From Aquilaria yunnanensis (taxonomy: Eukaryota; Streptophyta; Magnoliopsida; Malvales; Thymelaeaceae): a stretch of 64,000 nt of DNA. This document shows positions 24,400 through 35,670 of the stretch, piece by piece. Position numbers and translations under genes: made by a program. Where the stretch lies: assembly GCA_039654915.1 (NCBI GenBank), contig CM077595.1, forward strand, positions 85,291,501 through 85,355,500, read 5' to 3'. Numbering within the stretch: position 1 is the stretch's first letter; every line of letters begins with the position of its first letter. The notes beneath the pieces are model-generated. The model saw nothing but the letters and a program-made list of their open reading frames with translations. It ran no database searches and was not told where the DNA came from.

Positions 24400-25150
24400 G
24401 GCCTAAATATGCAATTGGTCCTTCAAGTTTACAAACTCTCATGAGTAAGTCTTTTAACTTTGAATCAGCGCAACTTAGTCCTCAATCTTTGATAAACTAT
24501 GTGACTTAGTCCTCAAACTTTAATAAACTACAACTCAGTCCCTTGGTCGATAGGTTAAGGGCTTTTACCCAAATTGTGAAGTCAATCCCCTTCTCGATCT
24601 GCGAGCAATTTGGTTAAGGATGAAGGGCGAGCGACAGTGGTGAGGCTTGACTACGTTGCTACTAGGCTGGGTAATTCGATGAGTCAAAAACTTAACTTCT
24701 GGCACCTCAATGTAGTAGTGAAGCTCAGGGATGAGTGGGCCAGGGTAGTAGATGGATCTTTGGGAGTAGATCTGGCGATAGGAGCTTCAATGTAGTAGCA
24801 ATGATCAGGAACAAATTAGAATAGCTTTGTTACTTTATTTGCGTGCTATTGGGGTGAAGGTTGTTGATTTATGGCTCAAATGTGGTAAGAAGGGGTTGCA
24901 AACATCTTCCCTTATTCTAGCATTATTAGTGGCGGGAGAAGCTCGAGAGCAATGGTACTACATGAGCCAAAGTGACAATGGCAGGTTAGAGCGAATAAAA
25001 GCAGCAACCAATGAGGACAGGAATTGTTATTCCGTATAATGAGGCACTAACCACTCAATGTTTTAAAGTTGAAGCACTAAGCCACGCTTAACCAAAGTTA
25101 AAGGATAACTTGTAACTCACGCAAGTCAATAAAATTGAAAGACTTTTTGT
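24400..25150. mobile_element. Long-TIR element, third type, with non-repetitive interior
   Basis: The left end (about 24415-24545: caattggtccttcaagttta, aagtcttttaactttgaatc, gtgacttagtcctcaaactt) pairs loosely with the reverse complement of 25040-25145 (agttatcctttaactttggt, gcttagtgcttcaacttt). The interior 24600-25000 is GC-richer and non-repetitive and could be captured host sequence, but I recognise no protein in it. Ends and target duplication are not fixed. Confidence 0.45.
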
Positions 25151-25584
25151 TTTGTGATTTTCATAGAATTAACGGCCCGCTATTTATGAGCAACAATAAC
25201 ATCGCGGTAAATGGCGAGTAGACGCATCCCATGTACGTATAAGGTGGATTGACCGTAGACGAGGAGGGTTGAAAATGAGAACCCAACAAACAAAAATTGC
25301 GAAAGCACACTCCTGCGACTTCTGAATCCAGTCCCAGCGTGAGCCTCGTAGAGCTTCAACCCCTCAACTCCCACGTGACCGCTTTCCCTCACGCTCGCCA
25401 ACCAGCGCGTGTCTTTCTTGCCATTATCCACCTCATCACCACAACCATCTCACATCTGTTATCATAACTAATAAATCCACCCTCTTCGACGGTCATAATT
25501 AAGACCATCACCGCCAGCAGTAATCCGCCACGTAGACAGTGTTTGAAGACATCGACCTGTCTCACTGTCCGTCACGCAGACGCG

Positions 25585-25596
25585 CTCCTTTATACC
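25585..25596 (+). promoter_or_regulatory. TATA-like box upstream of the receptor-like kinase
   Basis: ctcctttatacc lies about 190 bases before the start codon at 25782, in a stretch that turns GC-richer than its surroundings. Position and composition suit a plant TATA box. The transcription start is not known. Confidence 0.35.
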
Positions 25597-25781
25597 ATCA
25601 CTAGTTGCCAAATTACCAGTACTGAGTCACTAGCACGCTGAGATTTCATCAGTGAGGAAACCAAAAATCCTGAGAAGACGACGATTTTTCCTCCAGGAAT
25701 CAAATCCGTCGTCAAGAATTGGGCCCCGAGTTTTCTTGATGGAAGCGTGAAATCTCCGCCATTTTCGTCAACTTTACACTC

Positions 25782-27707
25782 ATGCCATCTCGCCCGTTGC
25801 AGCCGCCGTCGCTCGTGGCTCCGCCGCGCCATCATCATCACCGCCCCAAGTTCAGCCTTCTCCTGCCGCTCCTCGCTGTTGGGGTAACCCTCACGCTAAT
25901 CCTGGTGGCCGTTCTCGCCATCTTTGTCTATCGTAAGCTCTCCCGCAGCCGAACCGCTCCTTCCGAGTCGCCCAGCCACCGCCACTGCCGCCGCTTCTCC
26001 TACTCAGTCCTCCGCCGCGCTACGGGATCGTTCTCCCAATCGAACCGTCTGGGCCATGGTGGATTTGGGTCTGTGTATAAAGCCATCCTGCCGTCGATGC
26101 CGCAACCGGTGGCAATCAAGGTTATGAATTCGTTGGATTCCTTGCAATGCGAGCGCGAGTTCCACAACGAGCTGTCGCTTGCCCTCTCTTTAAACTCGCC
26201 CTACACTGTGCCCATCATCGGCTTCACTTCGGATCAAAGGAGGAGAAGATTCGTCCTGGTGTACGAGCTGATGGAGAATCGGAGCGTGCAGGACGCTCTG
26301 CTGGACAGAAAATGCGAGGAGCTCATGGAGTGGAGCAAAAGGTTTTGCTTGATTAGCGATGTGGCGAAGGGGCTCGAGTATCTTCACCATTTCTGCAATC
26401 CACCGGTGATTCATGGTGACATCAAGCCCAGTAACATTCTCTTGGATGGGGATTTCAGAGCTAAGATCGGGGATTTTGGGTTGGCGAGATTGAAAACTGA
26501 CGATCTGGTGGAGGGTGTTGAGGAAGGCCAGAGCGAGAGGAAGAAAGAGGTGGAGGATAATGGATCGGTGGTGGAGACTGAGAGTGTTGTGACTGGTTAT
26601 GATGACTGTGCGTGCTATGCGGTGGCGGATCAGTCGCCGGAGAGTGGTGTGCTGAGAGTTTTGGACGCAGATGCTTCGCCGGAGATGGTGGTGGTGTCTC
26701 CGGAGTTGGGGGTCGATAAAAGAAGTGTTATTTCAGAGGTTAGCGTTGAGAGTGGGAAAGATTTGGTGGGCGGTAGAAAGGGCGGTTCAAGGAGAGATTG
26801 GTGGTGGAAGCAGGACAATGGAGAGGGCTCAGAATCGGGGAGGGTGAAGGATTATGTAATGGAGTGGATTGGGAGTGAGATAAACAAGGAGAGACCGAAA
26901 ATGGAGTGGGTTGCATCTTCTAGCTCCATTGATAACACAGCATCGATCCTGAAAATGGAGGAGAAGAAGGAGAAGGTTAGAAAGAAGGAAAAGAACAGGA
27001 AGCCCAAAGAATGGTGGAAAGAAGAGTTCTGTGATGAGCTCACAAAGAAGAACCAAAGGAAGAAGAAAAGAGCACATGGTTCCAATGGGGATTTATGGTG
27101 GCAAAAGGATGAAGAGTTTGGGCAAAAGAATTGCAAGAAGAAGAAGAGCAGCAGAGGCAGCATTGATTGGTGGCTAGATGGATTTAGTGGCGAATTTAGG
27201 AGTGGACGACGAAGTAGCCTGGATTGGGCAAGTGGGGATGTACCAAAGAGCGGAGGTGTTAGCAGCACGCCTAGTATGAGAGGAACCGTGTGTTACATTG
27301 CGCCTGAATATGGAGGTGGAGGTTTGCTTTCGGAGAAATGTGATGTTTACAGCTTCGGTGTACTCGTCCTAGTGGTAATCTCCGGGCGTAGGCCTCTGCA
27401 AGTGACAGCCTCACCCATGGCAGAATTCGAGAGGGCTAATTTGACTTCTTGGGCAAGGCAACTTGCTCTCCATGGGAGGCTTTTGGATCTTGTTGATCCC
27501 TCCATTCATTCATTGGATAAGGAACAGGCATTGCTTTGTATCACTATTGCATTACTGTGTCTGCAGAGATCTCCCAGCAAGCGCCCCACCATGAAGGACA
27601 TTGTGGAGATGCTTTCTGGTGCAGCGGAACCTCCTCATTTGCCTTTCGAGTTTTCACCATCTCCACCTTCCAGTTTCCCGTTTAAATCCCGGAAGAAGGC
27701 ACGGTGA
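25782..27707 (+). CDS. Receptor-like Ser/Thr kinase with interrupted kinase domain (At4g25390/At5g51770 type)
   Basis: Intronless, 641 residues. A short His/Pro-rich N-terminus precedes one transmembrane helix (about 24-49), with no extracellular ligand domain. The kinase domain starts near 86: P-loop GHGGFG 91-96, Lys113 in VAIK, HGD 211-213 with Lys215 and Asn218, DFG 231-233. About 265 residues then intervene before GTVCYIAPEY (501-510, APE 507-509), DVYSFG 521-526 and the C-lobe Arg near 601. The insertion is acidic first, then Lys-rich, with repeated Trp pairs (339-342, 411-412, 439-440, 463-464). The catalytic-loop Arg is Gly211-212 context (HGD), so this is a non-RD kinase. From recall, the interrupted layout is shared with At4g25390 and At5g51770, so it is not an assembly fault. 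Substrate and ligand are unknown. The ATG at 25782 is the first in frame that retains the membrane helix. The C-terminal tail is Pro/Ser-rich and ends in basic residues. Confidence 0.9.
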   Translation: MPSRPLQPPSLVAPPRHHHHRPKFSLLLPLLAVGVTLTLILVAVLAIFVYRKLSRSRTAPSESPSHRHCRRFSYSVLRRATGSFSQSNRLGHGGFGSVYKAILPSMPQPVAIKVMNSLDSLQCEREFHNELSLALSLNSPYTVPIIGFTSDQRRRRFVLVYELMENRSVQDALLDRKCEELMEWSKRFCLISDVAKGLEYLHHFCNPPVIHGDIKPSNILLDGDFRAKIGDFGLARLKTDDLVEGVEEGQSERKKEVEDNGSVVETESVVTGYDDCACYAVADQSPESGVLRVLDADASPEMVVVSPELGVDKRSVISEVSVESGKDLVGGRKGGSRRDWWWKQDNGEGSESGRVKDYVMEWIGSEINKERPKMEWVASSSSIDNTASILKMEEKKEKVRKKEKNRKPKEWWKEEFCDELTKKNQRKKKRAHGSNGDLWWQKDEEFGQKNCKKKKSSRGSIDWWLDGFSGEFRSGRRSSLDWASGDVPKSGGVSSTPSMRGTVCYIAPEYGGGGLLSEKCDVYSFGVLVLVVISGRRPLQVTASPMAEFERANLTSWARQLALHGRLLDLVDPSIHSLDKEQALLCITIALLCLQRSPSKRPTMKDIVEMLSGAAEPPHLPFEFSPSPPSSFPFKSRKKAR

Positions 27708-30534
27708 GTATATCAGATTCAAGCAGTTGTAATTTGATTGACTGTACCAATTTGTGCTTGTTATTTCTGTAAAAAAAGCGGAAAAAAAAAATGTCTCAGA
27801 AATGGAGGAGCTTTTTTCGCATGTTTGTTCAGATGTTTCATTCGGCCTATTACAGCTAGTTTATTGCTTCACTTGTTGGCATTGGTAAAGGCCATGACCT
27901 GAGATGAGAGCAACGCCTCAACCCTTGGGCGCTCCTCCTACTGACTTCTGTTGAGCTGTAGAAACTCTAGGCTAATGACAAATCACAAATGTAAAGCCGT
28001 TGAGACGTTTCTTTGAGCTTTTCCAATAGACCTGTAATCTTAATTTTTTTTTTTAAAAAGAAACAATATATTATTGCTCAATCAGGACATATATTGGTTG
28101 CTAGCCTAGCTTTGGTTTTTTCCTGGTGTGCCCATCCTTTTCTTTGCTTTGGCTTTACGAAAAGTGGTGGACTTTTACTGGTATTTATTTCTGTGCTGAG
28201 CTGAGCCTGAGATTGTCATGGAATTCAGCAGCCATCATAGGGGTTGTTGGTCCCAGCATTCGAGTGTCTTGCTTTTGGTCATTTGCAAATTGCATTGACA
28301 AAAGGTAAAGAAAAAGTAGATGTCAATCCCTCCAGTCCTGGACATTGTTTTCTGGTGCTTTTGGCCTTTGCATAAAGAGAGTTGATTATGGCCATTCAAG
28401 GCCGTAGATATCTTCTTCCTACCAAAAAAAGAAAAAAGGAGACAGTAGATAGAATTCTTGCTCATGATGGAGCTGTCCAAGCTTCTGGTGTGCCGCGCCC
28501 GTGTTCAGTCGATCTTCAAAGGCAGTTACCAAAACTTTGGCCACTAGTTTTAGAGGTTGGGAAATTATATTTCAGGATTATTTTTAGCACTAAAGGGTTG
28601 GAAGTTTGACCTTCGTCCATAAAATTGTACAAAATTCTGACTCTAATTAGAAACGTCTACGCAAAACGGTCTTGCCAAACGGACATATACGAATGACCTC
28701 TGCACCTGACCAGCGTCATATTGATAAGCGTGTGGTAGCTTTCGTCGTTTGGGATGGGGATGGGGATCGGGATTGGGAAGCTAGCTGTATGTACCGTGTG
28801 GTCTAGGGCGGATTCATTCAGCTATGAAAAAGATGCATCATATTTTCACCTATTTATCATTTATGTCAGCGATAAATATTAGAGTTTTAAAAAAATTATT
28901 TAATGATAATTTTTAATTTTTAGTTTCAACTATTTTATTTTTACCGTTAAATAAATTATAAAAAATTCTAATGCTGATTATAAAAGCTATTTCAAAGTAT
29001 GTCATAAAAATACAAGTGCTGGTTCATTTAAGCAGCAGTGATGCAAGTTAATGTGGTAAAAACTAAGCTATCAAAAACCATAATGCAATAAATGGTTGGT
29101 TAAGTAAACATTGTCTTTATGTTTTGAAACCATGATTTAGAGATCGAGCCCAGTAAGATGAAAAAAGACTAGAGAACAAAGGGATTTTTGGAGTAACCCA
29201 TACACAAGCCCAGTCTTGGTGGCCGAAGGCCTACGTGGCTCCTACGGGTGTTTTAGGGGTCCAAAAGTTGTGGGTCGAGGCTAATGGGCATTTCCGGCTT
29301 GTGTTGGATCATTTTATGAAAGGAAAAATATTAAACATACAAAAAAATCTATTACAAAATATTTAACACGAAATTGAATGTACAATCAATTTAAACTTAA
29401 ACTATCAATTAAGTGTCTGGCACACCACTTACTAAGAGAAAATTTCATACAAGTTTTATGCCTATCATTGTCCTTGTGAAAGTTTAAGGCTAAATTTGAG
29501 TGGAAATGAAATTGCGAGCAAAATTAGCTGGCTTAGATTTTTTTGGTATTAAACCAAAGTTTTCTGATCGAATTCCGACTCAAGAACTAATCAATGGCTG
29601 AAATTTTAGAGCTCTTACTTATGGTCTAAAATTCAACTTACTGTTCTTTATTAGCTTCTTTTATGTATTAGGGAAAAAAAAACTAATCATATCCGCAATT
29701 TGATCATGTTATGTTTTTCAAATAATATGTTTGACTTGCATTTATAACTTTTATATTAACAAAAAGTGCGTGCGAGCACATGCTATATAGTTACAGGGAT
29801 TTTTTCGAAAAAAAAAAAAATCATTAGCTGCCGAGCTACAAAACCCTCATGCTGTTGATGATTATAGAGTTAGTGACTTCAGTTTTCGATATTACTTAAA
29901 AGATGCTTAAGGGGGCTGAGTTTTCCAGATCAAAGGAGATATTGCAACGGTGGAACTCAACTCCCATAAGCTCTCTGCTCTGGTTTCTAACAACACATAA
30001 ATTCTTACTTTTACTTTTTATACACCGGCCACCAGACTATTCCCAAGCCAAGAACCTGAAATTTTTCATATTTTTTTGAGAATAAAAAATCCAATTAATC
30101 GAAGAGCAAGTCGTAGATTTCTTTTTGATTTTCCGGTGGCAAGGTTGATTTCTGTTTTTATTATTGATATTATTTTTTAGATTATCAATTTTGATGTTTT
30201 ACTATAATAGTTTGCAACAGGTAAGTATTTTTTACCTGATTCTACTTATCTTAAAATGGATAAAATATTAATATTAAAATTATAAACTAATAGGATATAG
30301 ATTGTTGGCAACTTATTACCCTAGCTAAGTCAAACACATTAGTTTAAGTATTACATCGTTATACTCTTTCGTAAAAGAAGTTGATACAGCTTCATGATTA
30401 ATCTTCTTTTTTGCTTTTCTTTTTTCCTTTGTATTTTTTCCTATGTTATTTGCATAATGAAAATCCAGTCAATTCTTTTAAGATTCAATCTCCATACAGA
30501 CAGAGCCATTAAATTACCATACTAAATCCTATTA
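27708..30534. other. Intergenic; 3' flank of the kinase gene, no further gene
   Basis: No coding region is supported. The sequence directly after the stop is the presumed 3' UTR. A donor-like gtgagt overlaps the stop codon, but no plausible downstream exon is apparent. From about 28850 it is AT-rich repeat-like DNA. Confidence 0.4.
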
Positions 30535-30763
30535 CCTCCGTGCCATATTGTTTGAAACAGTTAATTTTTTGCTATAGTTTGACTTAATTTTATTTATATT
30601 ATTGGTTGTTAGAAAAAAATTTAAAAAAAAATATTTGGAAAGTATAGGTTTTTATTTATCATTTATATAAAATTTTTTTATTTATATACTAAAAATTAAA
30701 AATAAAAAGTCATATATTAATTGCTAAAAAGTGAGTGTTTCAAAGAATATGGGACAGATAAAG
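30535..30763. mobile_element. Stowaway-like MITE
   Basis: The left end cctccgtgccatattgtttg and the reverse complement of the right end (ctttatctgtcccatattct) match the Stowaway (Tc1/mariner) terminal pattern ctccctccgtccca. The target dinucleotide TA lies on both sides (30533-30534 and 30764-30765). Length 229 bp. Confidence 0.75.
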
Positions 30764-31539
30764 TATTTTAGTTTAATTTTCATTTTTTTGTCCAAAATTT
30801 TAATTTCATTTCTTAATTACGCATAATTGACTTTATAACCACTATTATTAATAGATTCAAATTAAATTAAAACACTAGCCATTTCTACTGTTTCATTTCA
30901 TTTAATTATTATTAATAAATTATTTATTTAAACTTAGATGCACTGTAAATATAAATAGATACATATGTCTAATCTCTATCCATTTCTTTTGTGCATCATC
31001 AAAACATTCTCTTTCTCAACGAAAAAAGTACATACATTGCAGGTGTCCTTATGACTTTTAATTATGTTGCTCTTTTTTTATTTAATTTCTATAGCTGAAG
31101 CCTGAAAGAAGTGAATGCATATTACTCTAATCGTCCTTTTTAATAACTTTGATGTTACTCCTTTTTTCTAACATTAAAAAAAATCATCTTTATCTTTCCT
31201 TCACTTTTTAAATTTTAGATTTTTTTATTATCATTGATTTATTCATTTTCTTCTAATACAAAATAATTACTAATAATCATTTAAATTTATTCAGTGTATC
31301 AAATTATACTATATTCTAAAAAGAGGAGGATATTTACTGTTCATCATCAGTATTTACCGTAGATTAACAGTTCTAGTTTTTTGGTCTCTTTTATTTATTT
31401 ATTTATTTGACTTTTTCTAGATGTGATTTGCTCTTTTTTTAAGTTTGGTTTTCTTTTCGTAATGCACTCTGCTTGTGTTGCAGTTTATCCAGTTTCAGTC
31501 TGTTTCACGTTTTGTTTCAATTAAAACGCGGTTTTAGTT

Positions 31540-32580
31540 TCTAACTTTATAATATTTTCATTTTAGGTTCTAAGTTACATCTGTGTTATATTTTGGTCTC
31601 CAAATTTTATAACTATTTAACTAGATTTTCTATTTTCTGTCTTGGTCCCCAAGTTTTTTTTTTTATTGTTTTATGTACTATCTTTTAGAGTGAGACATTA
31701 GTGACCATAATTTGTTTATATTTTAGCTAAACCATTTATTTTATCTTTATTAAGTCAATTGTTATATCCTTAATATCTAAAGTTTTTTCTTTTTTCTTTT
31801 TTTTTTCATCCTAACTTTTCTTATTGATTTTCTTTATTGTTGTTTTCTAAAATGAAACTTTAATCATTATAATTTGTCTACTTTTGATCTGGTCCTACTT
31901 AATTTGGCTTTGGTAAGTTCTTTTACTCTCTGTTTTTTTAATCTTTGTTAAATTAATGATTAGACTGTTAATTGATTAACATATAATTAAACATAGTTTT
32001 GTATTTAGGACATTTTTTTATCATTATCGATGATTAAGTTTTATAGCATCAATTATTTACTTCAAGTTCTGTAGTTTAATAAAGTAATTTGATCTATACT
32101 TGTTAAAATTGAAAGTAAAATTTTATAAATTTTTTTATCAATATTAAAAATTAGAATTTGAGTAAATCACATCCAGAAAAAGAAAAAAGGAAAAAAAGAC
32201 AAGCAAAAAAGGAAAAAAAGACACTGTTCTAGTCATTAACTTTTTAATCATTTCATTTTAGGCTTTAAGTTATGTCTGTGTTAAATTTTGGTTCCTAGAT
32301 TTTATAATTATTTAACTAGATCTTCTATTTACTTTTCTAGTCCCCAAGCTTTTTTTTATTGTTATTTTATGCACTATCTTTTGAACTAAGACATTAGTGA
32401 CCACAATTTATTTATTTTTCATTTAATCCATTTTTTTAATCTTTATTAAGTTAATTTTTAAATCCTTAATACCTAAAGTTTTTCCTTTTTGTTTTGTCTT
32501 AATCCTAACTTTTTTTTATTGATTTTCTTTGTTGTTGTTTTCTAAAATAAAACTTTAATCATTATAATTTTCCTACTTTT
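31540..32580. repeat. Direct duplication, two copies of about 345 bp, offset 696 bp
   Basis: 31540-31885 and 32236-32580 share long phrases (ttttaggttctaagttacat / ttttaggctttaagttatgt; gtccccaagttttt; gacattagtgacca; actttaatcattataatt). The copies are diverged and T-rich. The separating segment carries inverted phrases (ctttttctagatgtgatttg at about 31411; its reverse complement near 32165), which may be ends of a small element. Confidence 0.65.
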
Positions 32581-33934
32581 AGTATGATTCTAGTTTAAAA
32601 TTAGAGGCCAAAAAGACAAATAGAGATGTTTGGTAACCTGCAAATTATAGCATATATTTTGTGTAATAAATTTTAATAATAAATAAATAAGAATTTATCA
32701 TCAAGAAATTTATGATAATGAATTAAAAATTTTATTTATTTATTTATTGTATTTTAACATAAAATCTTTATAATCACGGTTTGTTTCTTTTATTTTTTTA
32801 ATCAACCATAGTGACTTCATTTAGACATTTTTTTTAGTTTTTTTTATTATTTTTTTGAACAAAACTTTAGTGAATATGAGTTGTGTACTTTTTTGTGTAG
32901 TTTGAACTGATTCATTTTAGCCAATATTTTAATTTATTCTTTTTCTTTATTAAGTTGATGGTTAAGCTTTTAATTCCCGAAATCTTTACATTTTCTCTCT
33001 TGGTCTAGAAGCCATTTTAGTCACAACTTTTTGTCATTGAAATTATACTATTTGTCTTATATTATTAACATTTTTATATTATTTCTCTCTTTTAAAATAA
33101 AATTTTAGTTACCACAGTTTATCTTTTCATACTTAGATTATTTTTTTTTTGCTCTCTCAGCCCAAAAACTTTACTTTATTTTTTTTAATTTTGGTTCTTA
33201 TTTTTCTTTTTTTCATTTTAATGAATTTTTTTTCTTTTGTCAATGATCACCACTATTTATGTTTATATTTAATGTTGACACAGATTAAACCGCACAACGC
33301 GTGAGAACCATTAACCTCTTGAGTTTCTATTTTTGGGTTTTTTAATAAATTTTATTTGTTTTGGTAGTTATTTGTACGCATTTTTAGAATATATTAAGCC
33401 ATTAACGCATGGGCCAAAGAAACCAATACCAGATATTCAGCTAAATGGGCACTAACCTAATTCAAATAATTAAATCTAACCACATAATTAGCCGCGGTTG
33501 TGGTTATAGATCGATGTAGGGGCATTTAAAGCACGCCCAGGCGTGGTTCATTTGTCGCCATCATCGTCCATGATTTCATTCCTCTCAAGATCACTCATAT
33601 TCCCATCTGCGGAAAGATAAAACCTTTCTATCTTTCTATGGTAATTTACAAGTAATTAAGCATAATCTAACCTAATCTAATATAATAAAACAAAAATTAA
33701 GAAGAATCCACCAGTATTTTCAACTCAATATTTTCACTGGCTAGTTGAGTCGGGTGAAAAATACCTTGTACCGGCGAATTAACTCCTCCACCAGTCCCTC
33801 ACCTGCCCCTGTCCTGCCCGGTGCCCCACCCTTGGTTTAAATCACACGCCTCAACCGCCAGCTCCACAACAAATCTTCGTCCCGCGTCTTACGTTGGGTT
33901 CTTGCTCCTTCTACCGGAAGTCCCTCTGCCTCCC
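32581..33934. other. T-rich intergenic sequence and 5' flank of the carboxylesterase gene
   Basis: T-rich to about 33400, then mixed composition. No gene was recognised before 33935. The strand is open in frame back to about 33821 but has no ATG there. The ATG at 33935 gives the family-typical N-terminus. Confidence 0.4.
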
Positions 33935-34909
33935 ATGAATCTAACATCCCCACTCGATCCTTACCAGTTCCTTCGAATCGCTCCCAACCCAGATGGCTCC
34001 CTCACTCGACTCGCCCCCCTCCCCTCCGTTCCCCCCTCTGACAACGACCATTCCCATTCCTCCGTCCTGACCAGAGACCTCCCTCTCAACCCTGCCACCA
34101 AAACATTCCTCCGCCTCTTCCGCCCTCCCTCTCCCTCCGCTAAGCTTCCCCTCCTCTTTTACTTCCACGGCGGCGGCTTCGTCCTCTTCAGCGCCACCTC
34201 CCGCCCTTTCCACGACAGTTGCGCCGCCATGGCTGCCCATATCCCCGCTCTCGTTCTCTCCCTCGAGTACCGTCTTGCCCCCGAGCACCGCCTCCCCGCT
34301 GCTTATGACGACGCCGTCGACGCCATAATGTGGGCCCGCGATCAGGCCGTGGCTCCCACGGACGAATGGCTCAGAGATTCTGCTGATTTCTCCAGGTGTT
34401 TCCTGATGGGCAGCAGTGCGGGTGGAAACATGGTGTACCACGCGGCGCTGAGAACGCTTGACGTCGATCTCTCGCCACTGAAGATTCAGGGGCTGATCAT
34501 GAACCAGGCGTTATTCGGCGGAGTACAAAGGACGGAATCGGAGATGCGATCTGAAGGCGATCGGATTCTACCGCTGGCGGCGACCGACCTACTGTGGGGC
34601 CTGGCGCTGCCGGAAGGGGCGGACCGCGACCATGAGTATTGCAATCTGGCCGCGGGTGGCCGAGTGCCGGAGGAGAAAGTGAGGCGCCTGCCGAAGTGCC
34701 TGGTGAGAGGGCACGAAGGGGACCCGCTGGTGGACCGGCAGAGGGAGTTGGCGAGGATGCTGGAGGCGCGTGGGGTGCGTGTGGAGGCGGGGTTTGATGA
34801 GGGAGGTCACCATGCGGTTGAGCTGTTTGATCCCTCCAAAGCTCAGGCCCTGTACCAGCGTCTCAAGGACTTCGTTCATGACTCTTCTGGTCCTAATTCC
34901 ACTATATAG
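33935..34909 (+). CDS. Class-I carboxylesterase (CXE8/HSR203J-GID1-like family)
   Basis: Intronless, 324 residues, the usual length for plant CXE proteins. It is a soluble alpha/beta hydrolase with oxyanion-hole motif HGGGF at 78-82, nucleophile elbow GSSAG at 159-163 (Ser161), Asp263 in GDPLVDRQ and His293 in GGHHAVEL. The catalytic triad is complete. The N-terminus [15 protein letters not shown] and the segment DRDHEYCN (231-238) fit, from recall, Arabidopsis CXE8 and kiwifruit CXE1. Such enzymes cleave short acyl esters, and some act on hormone or defence esters; the natural substrate is unknown. The GID1 gibberellin receptors of the same fold have lost the His; here His is present, so an enzyme is expected. 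The coding region is markedly GC-rich against its AT-rich surroundings. Confidence 0.92.
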   Translation: MNLTSPLDPYQFLRIAPNPDGSLTRLAPLPSVPPSDNDHSHSSVLTRDLPLNPATKTFLRLFRPPSPSAKLPLLFYFHGGGFVLFSATSRPFHDSCAAMAAHIPALVLSLEYRLAPEHRLPAAYDDAVDAIMWARDQAVAPTDEWLRDSADFSRCFLMGSSAGGNMVYHAALRTLDVDLSPLKIQGLIMNQALFGGVQRTESEMRSEGDRILPLAATDLLWGLALPEGADRDHEYCNLAAGGRVPEEKVRRLPKCLVRGHEGDPLVDRQRELARMLEARGVRVEAGFDEGGHHAVELFDPSKAQALYQRLKDFVHDSSGPNSTI

Positions 34910-35439
34910 AGTTTTTCCCCGTTCCACTGTACTTTTAAAAAGTATTTCTACATAATCCATGTTTTTGAAATATTCCCCCATCCACCTATATTTAAGTTTA
35001 TTTTTAAGGCATAAAACTATATATATATATAGTACCAAGTTTAATTCAAAAGCTTGCATTCAACCACAAAAGTGGCCCCTTTACCAAATAACTCAAGTAT
35101 CAATAATTTATAATTAACATGAAATTAGTTAAGTAGAAAAAAAGGGAACTATATAGATGAATCGAAACTTGATGCATGCATCAGTTCTATGTGTATAATT
35201 TAACAAATTACATGCGCGAATTTCCAAAACGTAAACTGCATAAAAAAATCTCCAACATTTTCATCAAACAATTTCATTTTTATTGGTAAATTTAAAAATT
35301 AATTTGATTTAATACGAAAAATGTCAAAAAAAAAAAAATGAAATCAACTAAGCTGAAATATTTCTTACATTTTAATTAGTACATTGAATCTAGTTATGAA
35401 ATCGATTAATTTTAGAAGAATAATAATGATAAAGAAACG
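34910..35439. other. 3' flank of carboxylesterase, AT-rich, no gene
   Basis: A short (AT)n tract lies at about 35020-35031. Nothing else is supported. Confidence 0.4.
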
Positions 35440-35670
35440 CTCCCTTTCTCTTGAAGGTTAATATCGATGCAGCCATTTTTTAAGCAGGACAGTTAGGTTC
35501 GGTGGGAGTAATTTGTAGAGATGCAGCAGGCAAGCTAAGGTTTGTAGTGTCCTAAAGATGGAAATAAGAAGGCAAGGATGTGCTTTATTTGGAAGCCACG
35601 GCAGCGATGCTGGGTTTGAAGGAGGCTAGGAGACATGGAATGAATGGCATCATTCTTGAATCGACTCTTT
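35440..35670 (+). pseudogene. RNase H-domain fragment from a retroelement
   Basis: Translation with interruptions gives LKVNIDAAIF, then GSVGVICRDAAGKLRFVVS, then DVLYLEATAAMLGLKEARR and HGMNGIILES. This matches the start of plant RNase H-like (RVT_3) domains: the NxDAA catalytic Asp, GxGxxxRD, and the E in xLEAxAA. Stops and a truncated 3' end make it a relic. It could come from an RNase H-bearing LINE or from a retrocopied host RNase H-like gene. Confidence 0.6.

Noticed and set aside
26852..27268. Minus-strand Phe/Leu/Pro-rich open frame of 138 codons
   Set aside because: It is the antisense of the Lys/Trp-rich kinase insertion; composition is an artefact of that strand.
27702..27712. Splice donor (gtgagt) overlapping the kinase stop codon
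   Set aside because: The reading frame ends properly and no downstream exon with kinase-family sequence is visible.
33821..33934. Upstream in-frame extension of the carboxylesterase by 38 codons
   Set aside because: It has no ATG (it would start at GTG), and the ATG at 33935 gives the family N-terminus DPYQFL with NPDGS.
34589..35059. Minus-strand open frame of 156 codons
   Set aside because: Antisense to the carboxylesterase 3' half and its flank; no family motif.
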